Below, in pieces: positions 48,758 through 58,200 of a stretch of DNA of 64,000 nt. Under the pieces are notes generated by a model that had not been told where the DNA came from, did not search any database, and worked only from the letters and a program-made list of their open reading frames with translations. The stretch's first letter is position 1; each line of letters starts with the position of its first letter. This DNA is from CAVPDE01 sp963702565 (GTDB taxonomy: Bacteria > Desulfobacterota > DSM-4660 > Desulfatiglandales > HGW-15), in contig CAVPDE010000015.1 in the NCBI GenBank assembly GCA_963702565.1, positions 62,001 to 126,000 of the forward strand, in the 5' to 3' direction. Made by a program: the position numbers and the translations under genes.

Positions 48758-49153
48758 GGAACCATACCTCCTGGTTCGACTTTTTCAGCTGGACAGCGGC
48801 GACCATCAAGAAAGCATTCGCCTTTCTGTTCTCCCTTCCTGCGAGTTAGAGAGAACAGCACTGCCTTATGAACACTACTTTATAATGCAAATAGGATGCC
48901 GTTGGGTGCCTTGGCATGGCAGGGCTATGTACTTGTAACTATTTAATAAATAATAGTAAATGTGCGGGGTCGGAGTTAGAAAACCCGGAAAAAGTGCCGA
49001 AAATTGACAAGAATAGCCTCTCCTCGTCACATCCCAAAATGCAACCACAAACATTCTGTAGCGGAAGCCCCCGTCATAATCCGGATTCCAGGGTTCGGGG
49101 CTAAATCAGTAGAAAAAGCATTTCGAAGAGGCGAAGCGACAGAGAAATCAGTG
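48758..49153. other. Upstream region of the FG-GAP gene
   Basis: No gene is seen. An AT-rich section (48930-48965) and a possible sigma-54 site lie here. A GGAGG ribosome site (complement of 48767-48771) precedes ATG 48757. Confidence 0.5.
48886..48901 (-). promoter_or_regulatory. Possible sigma-54 promoter of the FG-GAP gene
   Basis: On the minus strand, CGGCAT (complement of 48896-48901) and TTGCA (48886-48890) keep the obligatory GG and GC at the correct distance. Two of six -24 positions depart from TGGCAC. The start would be about 120 bases before the gene. Confidence 0.4.
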
Positions 49154-49156
49154 AAT

Positions 49157-49198
49157 AAAAAGCGCCACCCCCGCACCGAACAGGGCGGGGGTGGCGCT
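49157..49198 (-). terminator. Rho-independent terminator of the pilY1 operon
   Basis: A perfect 14-bp stem (AGCGCCACCCCCGC and its mirror, 49161-49174 with 49185-49198) is followed on the minus strand by TTTTTATTC. It lies about 55 bases after the pilY1 stop. Confidence 0.9.
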
Positions 49199-49253
49199 TT
49201 GGCCATTCATTCCTGCCCTCCCTTGATGGGAGGGCGCGGGTAGGGCGAATCGG

Positions 49254-52200
49254 CTATTCCGTCTCCCAGAGGAGCGGAGTGATGCCGCCTGGAGGTCCTG
49301 GAATGTTGGTGGACCCGTTTTCACCGACACCGGCCACGGCACCGCCGGCACTGATCAGGCCTGCTGCATGACCGTCTCTCATGATGATCCGGACTCCTGA
49401 AGGAATGGAGCTTCCGGAGATGAACCGGTAGGTATCTTTCAGGGTCCTGATGTCGGACTCCACTGTGTCATTCGAGAGCTCATAGTTGAATGCCGAAGTG
49501 GCAAAGGAGTAATCCAGGGCATAGATGAAGGCGTTGCCCGATGGGTTACAAGGATCGCCAAAGACCGGCTGATAGCTAGTATAATAGACATTCTTGAAAA
49601 ACAAGGTCGGTTGGCTCAAAATGGCCTCGCCCGAGTGGTCCAGGTTGTCATCCGCACAGTCCCCCTGCTTGTCAAGGACGCGGTAGAAACCTCTGACCGA
49701 GTTGGTCCCGTTGAGAAGGATGTTCCTCAGCGCTGTCTTGGTATCCAAATCCACCGTGGCCTCATCGTCCAGCTCGTCGCAGGTCAAGTTCAGGAGGTCC
49801 GTCTCATCGGCCGCAGTGCCCGTGTCCGTCACAAAGTACATCCTGTTCGAGATCATGGTGTACGTTGCATGCTGGCGGTCTCCGGTGCCGACGTACAGAA
49901 CCGGCCTGCTGGTCCATTCATTGCCAAACAGGGACACATCGGGTGAGTAGAACATCTTCCTTCCCGCATCCGCGGACACCAAAGACTGGCTGTTGGCTGT
50001 GAAAGCTAATGCATTTCCTGAGGAGAGGTCCGAGCCGGGGTTGGCGGCAAAGATCCGCTTCACGGTCCACTTCGTGGAAGCGGAGCTGGTGTAGCTGTGG
50101 GCCAGATCGGCGAAGTAGTCGTACCGGATTCTCCAGATCTGGCCGTAAATATCCGCCGCATACATGACGATGAGCGAATCAGATAGAGGAATGATGGAGA
50201 TGTCCGCAGGGAAGCACCACTTCATCATGGCGTACTTCTGGTCGATGCCGGTGGTCACATCCTCTGCCTCGTTTCCATCCCCGTCATCATCCCCGTAGCT
50301 GGCTTTGAACAGGATGCTGCCGTCTGCAAGGTCCAGCACGAAGATGCCACGGCCCATGGCGTCCTTGACGGGATTCCACTTGTCATACCCTTCAGTCCCG
50401 CCGATGGTCGTGCCGTGGAGTTCCCCTGTATCCCGCTTCCCATTCTCGTTCTGGTCGTCGAAGCCTTCGGGGAAACCGTCCTCGATCGTGTCGTAGCCGC
50501 CCGCAAAGATGACGACTTCCTTGGTGGTTGTGGAGTCAAGCTTCATTTCGGTGAAGAAAGGCTTGCTCCAGGTGTAGCCCAGTTCCTGGAACTCCGTCAC
50601 TCCGCTGGCGCCGCCTTCGATGTGCCACTTTACAGTCCACGTGGAAGGATCAGGCGCCGTCACATCCAGAGCCCAGTAGCTTCGGCCGCCGGCACGCTCA
50701 CCGAAGACCAGGGTTTTCACATAGTGGTCTGTGCCGGAGACGGTCCTCGTGGTGTTGGAGCGGAAGAGAGCCGGAGAGCCGTCTACCGTGTAGAAGTGAG
50801 TGTCCGGTCTGCTGAACTCCTGGAGTCTCCGGAGGAGATCCCGCGGAATAAAGGCAAAGATCTCATCTCCGGCCTGATAACTGACGCCGCCGATGGTTGC
50901 GGCTACATCGGTAAATACGTGGAGCATGCCGTCGTTGGCGCCCACGGCTATGAAACGGTGGCTCAATGTGCCACTGTCATCGAAGTAGTCGATGACTTTG
51001 GGCTCGGAGTGAATGATATCTCCAAGGAGCCATTCCCTCTTTGAAACAGGATTCGGATTGGCAGAGGAAACAGCGTCATAAGTGTAGCCGTACATGAAGT
51101 TGATGATCCGATACCGGGTCAGGTCATTCCCAACCTCGAGGTCCGCGTTGGTGATGTTGGCGTGGAGGAAGGCAACCATAGACCCGTTCTTGTAGGTGTA
51201 AATATTCCTGAAGTTGTAGTAGGGGGCTGCGGGGTTCCTGGGATCCGCTCCGGGCATCCTGGCCTTCAGCCGGCCGCCGACACCGCCTTTGTCCACGAGA
51301 CCGCCGTCGGCTTCGGATGACCAGAAGGACTGGCTGCTGGGCTTGAAGATGCCGTCGCAGAAGCCGGCGACCAAGTCGTTGGCATCCGTCACCGTCCACT
51401 CAGGAACCGTGCGGCTGCAGTCGGTTCGGGTGAGCCAGTCAAGCCCGTACTTCTTCAAGTTGCCCTGCCAGTAGTTGTCCGACATGGGCCTGAAGAAGGC
51501 CATGTAGAGCTTGTCGCCGCTCTGGGTCCTGTTGGCTTCGTCCACGGACACGACAGGAGCCACGTGGGACACCCCGCGGCTTAGGATGTCGGAGAAGGTC
51601 CGCGTGAGCTGCTGTTCGAGTTTGAGCGGGTTGACCACGTAGAAGTAGGTGTCCGGCACCCCATCCCCGTCCGAATCCCACTCGCTCTGGAGGTCGGGCA
51701 GGTTGTTGTCGTTCTGGTCCACGAAACCACCCCACTTGGCCGCATACCACAGCGGAGACTCGATCAAGGTGGCTGCCGCGGCGGGTCCAGGTATGAAAAC
51801 ACGCTCGGACAGCAGAGGCAGAGCCACGTTGTCATCCCACTGGGCAACCGTTGCAGGAGGGGTCACTCCCGGCGGCGTGTCCAGGTAGTAGTCCACGTCA
51901 CTGCCGGCGGCCGTGTCCGAGTCTCTCACGTCAAGATAAGTCCCGTCGGCCGTGGTTCCTGAGATGATGTACCCGATATGCTGGATAATGCATCCGGCCG
52001 CGTATTCCGACTGAAGGCTGATTCTCACCCTGGTGCCGTCCGCCGGGTTGACCACGGGGTTGTCGCCGTCATCGACCACCTGGTAGAAGTACTGGACGAT
52101 CGCGTCCATGTCGTGGTCAGCACCCTGCTCCACGTCCTCATAGTTGATTCTGAAGGTGCCTGACGCAGGTCTCAAGGATTCAATATAGAAATCCACGATG

Positions 52201-55200
52201 GTGTTGGTCGGCTGGAAACTGCCCGGGTTCGGGGTAACGCCCAGGCACCCGCCCACGGACTTCGCGAAGGGAACCATGGTCACCACACTGTTCCCCACAG
52301 GGATTTCGATCCTGGGCAGAGGGGAAGCCAGACCCACCATGTAGGTCAGTACATTCTGCGCTCCGGTGGACGCGCTGATGTCATGGGTTCGTCCGAAATA
52401 GGCCGTGCTGGCAGAGTAGAAGCTTCCCTGCTTGGTCGGTTCCTCCGGACAGAGACCGCGTGTTCTTCCGAAGCCGTTGCCGGTCATGTCCTTGGGTGAA
52501 CAGGAGTTGTCAACGGTTGTGTTCATTTCCCCGATGTAGCGGTCCCCGGTGATGCCCTCGGAAGTGCTGATGGCCTCACCCATCGCTTCAACATCCAAGG
52601 CAACCGGCGTTGGGTCGTTAGAGGACAAGGTGCCTGCAAACCCGGTGCTGAAAGCTGAAGCCACGGATGGCAGCTGGTTCGAGTCATAGCTCGGGTTGAT
52701 GTCTGTGATTGCCAGGATGAAAGGTTTGGCGCAGGCCCCGTTCGTCACAAAGGGATCGTCCCAAGTGGCCTTGGGAAGCCCCAGAACGTTGTCCCTGATG
52801 GTGCCGCCTGTTCCATACGTGAACGCGGCTGTGGCCGAGCCTTGGCCTGCATAGTATCTCATCCCCTCAAACATCATTTCGGCGATCGGGTTGCCCCAGT
52901 TCGCGCACTCTCCTTCATTGATGGGCCTGGTCGTGATCCATCCGCAGTTCCCATGAGTATAGTTGCTGTAGGTGAAGTCCGTGATTGTGAACTTGTCGAT
53001 AGTGTACACGATGCCCTTGAAAGCGGGATCGGTGTTGTGTTTGAACTGTCCGGTGTTCGCGACGATCTCATCCGTGAACGAGCCGATCGCTTTTCGCAGA
53101 ACGCCACCGGAGGTGTTCTTCGCATAGGTGCCGGTCATCAGGCCGAAGTTGAGTTTCCCTGGCTCTCCGAACTTCTGGAGAATCCCCGTGGGCTTGTAGG
53201 TTCCGTTGGGGTACCTCTTGCAGTTTGCCTCAGGCAGAGAGGCAGTTCCAACCAGGACCTTCACTTCATAATCCGCTATTGCCGACGCCGGAATGGCATC
53301 CGTTAGGAGCGCGTATGTGGTCATCGTCAAGCCGGTGTAACCGGCCGCCGGAATGATCTGATACACGTTTCCGGAATCCGGTCCTCTCCAATAGAGGGTG
53401 TAGCTCCCCGGGCCAGCCGCCACTTCATGGCGGAACTCCACAGTGTGCAGGCCGGAGCTGAGATAGAACGAAGCGCTTCTGTAGGTGGTGCAGCCGCAGG
53501 GCCCCGCGTGAGAACTGTACCAGCCGTATCTGACCACACCGTCAATGAGCACCTGTACAGCGTCATCGCCGTCTACTGCAAACCGGTAGTTTCCCGCGGT
53601 TGTCACGTTGATGCTGCCTGTGAAGATGCTGAGGTAATTGTCACTTGCGCCGTAGGGGTTGCCGTTTCCGTTGATCTGAGTCACGGGGCCGGTTCCTATG
53701 AGTTTGGCCGGTACGGCGTAGGTGTCAATCAGATTCTGGAAAGCCTGTGCATTGCCCGGATGACCCGGATGCAGCCCTCCTATGACCGCTGCCCTCGCGC
53801 AATTGGGTCCGGAGCCTCCGTCCAGACAACGGGTCCCCGCCACAGGCCTCTCGATGGAGACCCATTCCCAGATGCGATAGTAGCTGTCGTTGAGCACCCT
53901 CAAGAGGGGCCGGTCAAGATCAGGCAAATCAGTGGCCCCGTCCTCCAGGGTGACGTTTGCAAACAGGTGCCTCGTGCCTGTGTAGGGAAGGTCCAGAGGT
54001 GTATATTCCTGGATGTCGTAACCGTCTCTTGTAATGCTTTCGTATTCCTTGCCCCAGGCATGGGCATCCTGAGGGATGTAGGACCTCATGAGGACGGTTT
54101 CCGTGGCCGTATCCACATGGCGGTACCCTCCATAGAGGACCTTTCTCAGCGCATCGATCCTGGCCATGGCAAGGTAGTTCAGGAAGTCCCCGCTCCACTC
54201 GTCCGTGGCCAGGGGGTTTACCTTCTTGTTGGTCGTCACCCGTACGGGCTCGAAGCGGTTGTTGGTCCCGTCGTACCTGTAGACCTTGTAAGAGTCAAAG
54301 TAGCCGTAGTAATCAATGGCCGGGTTGTATCCCACGTCCAGGGCTCCATCGCTGTTGAGGTCAGAGGCATCGTTGTAGGCCTCATAGAAGAGCTTGTGGT
54401 CCTTGCCCATGACCATGAGCACCATCGGGGGAACACTGGCTGTGTAAATCTGCTCATCCCCTGCAGCCTGTCCTACGAAAACCTCGCTCCCCGACTGGAA
54501 CACGGCAATGATGGTGTGGTTGGTGCTCAGGCTGTCAAAGGTGTACAACGGTTGCGGCCCCTGGGAAAACCCGTCGACCACCACGTCGGAATTCACGAAG
54601 CTCACATTGGCGGAAACGGTGAAAGCCTGGCTTTCGCCGTGGTACTTGATGACGGACCCCGGAGGGGAGATGTTGCCGCCGGTCCGGGCAATGGAGGTGA
54701 TCATGTACTTGCCGATGAAATCGCCCCTGATAGAGAGATCATCTGAAATGGTTACGGAGGTGGTCTTGCTCCCTGGGTTGAATCCGGCACCCGGAGTACC
54801 GTAATCCGCGGTCCAGGTCTGGAATTCCGAACCCGGGATCGCCGCAGTGGGCATGTTGTCCGTACCCGTGAGCGCAATCGACTCTCCGTTCTCAAACAGG
54901 TAGGCCCCCATGGCAATACCGAGAGGGAATCTGGGATCTGATCCCGGCCCTGCCGTGACCGAGGCATGGCCGGCACCGGACCCTGCTAGGTTGATGCTGA
55001 AGGTGTAAGTGGCGTTGAAGTCGGCGGTCACATCCTTATCCGAATCCATGATCACATCGGTTGAATAGGAACTTCCGCCGGCATCCCCACTCCAGTTCTT
55101 AAAGACAGACCCCCTGGCAGGGTAGGTATCGGTCGCTGAGAGGGTCACCATATCGCCGCCGTCATAATCGGCGAAGAAGCTCAATCCTGAACCCCCGCCG

Positions 55201-58200
55201 GATCCTGAAATCGACCCGACACTGGCAGTGACGTTACACGATGCGGCCGGCGTGCGTATGCTAGGGGTTACCGTGAGGCGGTAGTCGTTATCAACGATGG
55301 TGCCGATTCCCTGAGACTTGCTGAATGCGGCAGGTCCGCCTCCGGGCCCCAGGTTGCTCAAGTCGACGAAGAAGGTCTCTGTGAGCTCTCGATCAACAGG
55401 GTTGATGATGGGGACGGAAATTGTCGCCGAGGTGTCGCCTACTGCAAAGGCCAAATTCCCGCCTATCGGCCCGTAGTCGCTGCCTGCGAGAGCCGTGTTG
55501 TCGACCGTGGCGTAGTCCATGGTGATGACAAAATCAGCGTCCGTGCTCAAGGTGACGGTGAAGACGGCCGTCCCAGCGTTTTCGTTGACCGTCACGTCCC
55601 CAATGGAGATCGAGGCCACGTCGTCCACGGCGATTTCGCAGCGGCCCTGAGCGTCATCGATGGTCGTACCCCCGCTCGCACCGCTCAGGTTCACAAAGAA
55701 ATCCTCTGCGAACTCCGCCTTGGAATCGTTGATTATTGCCACGGTGACCGGCTTGACAGATTCTCCCGCGTTGAAGGTGAGGGTTCCACTCGTTGCGGTG
55801 TAATCAGCTCCCGCTGTGGCGGAGCCGTTCGCAGTAGCGTAATTGACGGTGACGGTATTCCCCGTGTATGGTGGCACAACAAGAGAGACGTTGAACGTGG
55901 CTGTTCCGCCCTCCGTAGCGACCACATCATTGATGCTGATGCCCGCCAGGACCGCTATGGTCGTCGAGGCCGAATGGGTGGCGCCGGCTGCATCCGTGAC
56001 CGTGAGCTGGGCAGTGAAGGTGCCGGTGCTGTTGTAAGTGTGATTGGGATTCGCTGCGGCGCTGGTTCCTCCATCTCCAAAATTCCAGCTCCAAGCCACA
56101 ATGGCGTTATCAATGTCCGTAGAGGAATCCGTGAAGGTGACCACGAGAGGACCGGGGCCGGAAGCAGGGGCTGCTCCGAATTGTGCGACCGGCGCGTCAT
56201 TGACGCTGGACACCGACACCAAGAAGGTCTGCTGCACACTGTCCGTACCGTCGGAAACCGTCACCGTAACGGTGGTCGGCCCCCCGTTGATCACGTCATT
56301 GGCATTGGCCACCGGCGTGAAGCTCAGGGTGCCTGTGGCATTGGGGCTCGTATAAGTCACGGTCGGGTTGGGGATGATCGCCGTGTTGCCCGAGGAAGCC
56401 GTCACCGTAAGGGTCTGGCCCTCGTTAGGCGCACCCATCCCGATCCCGCTCAGGTTCACGGTCTGCAGCGGGGCATCCTCGCCGAGCGGCATATCCGCCG
56501 GGTCATTCAGGGTCGGCAGGTCATTGACGCTGGACACCGACACCAAGAAGGTCTGCTGCACACTGTCCGTACCGTCGGAAACCGTCACCGTAACGGTGGT
56601 CGGTCCCCCGTTGATCACGTCATTGGCATTGGCCACCGGCGTGAAGCTCAGAGTGCCCGTGGCATTGGGGCTCGTATAAGTCACGGTCGGGTTGGGGATG
56701 ATCGCCGTGTTGCCCGAGGAAGCCGTCACCGTAAGGGTCTGGCCCTCGTTAGGCGCACCCATCCCGATCCCGCTCAGGTTCACGGTCTGCAGCGGGGCAT
56801 CCTCGCCGAGCGGCATATCCGCCGGGTCATTCAGGGTCGGCAGGTCATTGACGCTGGACACCGACACCAAGAAGGTCTGCTGCACACTGTCCGTACCGTC
56901 GGAAACCGTCACCGTAACGGTGGTCGGCCCCCCGTTGATCACGTCATTGGCATTGGCCACCGGCGTGAAGCTCAGGGTGCCTGTGGCATTGGGGCTCGTA
57001 TAAGTCACGGTCGGGTTGGGGATGATCGCCGTGTTGCCCGAGGAAGCCGTCACCGTAAGGGTCTGGCCCTCGTTAGGCGCACCCATCCCGATCCCGCTCA
57101 GGTTCACGGTCTGCAGCGGGGCATCCTCGCCGAGCGGCATATCCGCCGGGTCATTCAGGGTCGGCAGGTCATTGACGCTGGACACCGACACCAAGAAGGT
57201 CTGCTGCACACTGTCCGTACCGTCGGAAACCGTCACCGTAACGGTGGTCGGTCCCCCGTTGATCACGTCATTGGCATTGGCCACCGGCGTGAAGCTCAGG
57301 GTGCCCGTGGCATTGGGGCTCGTATAAGTCACGGTCGGGTTGGGGATGATCGCCGTGTTGCCCGAGGAAGCCGTCACCGTAAGGGTCTGGCCCTCGTTAG
57401 GCGCACCCATCCCGATCCCGCTCAGGTTCACGGTCTGCAGCGGGGCATCCTCGCCGAGCGGCATATCCGCCGGGTCATTCAGGGTCGGCAGGTCATTGAC
57501 GCTGGACACCGACACCAAGAAGGTCTGCTGCACACTGTCCGTACCGTCGGAAACCGTCACCGTAACGGTGGTCGGTCCCCCGTTGATCACGTCATTGGCA
57601 TTGGCCACCGGCGTGAAGCTCAGAGTGCCTGTGGCATTGGGGCTCGTATAAGTCACGGTCGGGTTGGGGATGATCGCCGTGTTGCCCGAGGAAGCCGTCA
57701 CCGTAAGGGTCTGGCCCTCGTTAGGCGCACCCATCCCGATCCCGCTCAGGTTCACGGTCTGCAGCGGGGCATCCTCGCCGAGCGGCATATCCGCCGGGTC
57801 ATTCAGGGTCGGCAGGTCATTGACGCTGGACACCGACACCAAGAAGGTCTGCTGCACACTGTCCGTACCGTCGGAAACCGTCACCGTAACGGTGGTCGGT
57901 CCCCCGTTGATCACGTCATTGGCATTGGCCACCGGCGTGAAGCTCAGAGTGCCTGTGGCATTGGGGCTCGTATAAGTCACGGTCGGGTTGGGGATGATCG
58001 CCGTGTTGCCCGAGGAAGCCGTCACCGTAAGGGTCTGGCCCTCGTTAGGCGCACCCATCCCGATCCCGCTCAGGTTCACGGTCTGCAGCGGGGCATCCTC
58101 GCCGAGCGGCATATCCGCCGGGTCATTCAGGGTCGGCAGGTCATTGACGCTGGACACCGACACCAAGAAGGTCTGCTGCACACTGTCCGTACCGTCGGAA

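Noticed and set aside
48758..49153. Cyclic di-GMP (GEMM) riboswitch before the FG-GAP gene or pilY1 operon
   Set aside because: Pilus-related genes in relatives can carry one, but I could not find the conserved GEMM core in this spacer or in 62977-63339.
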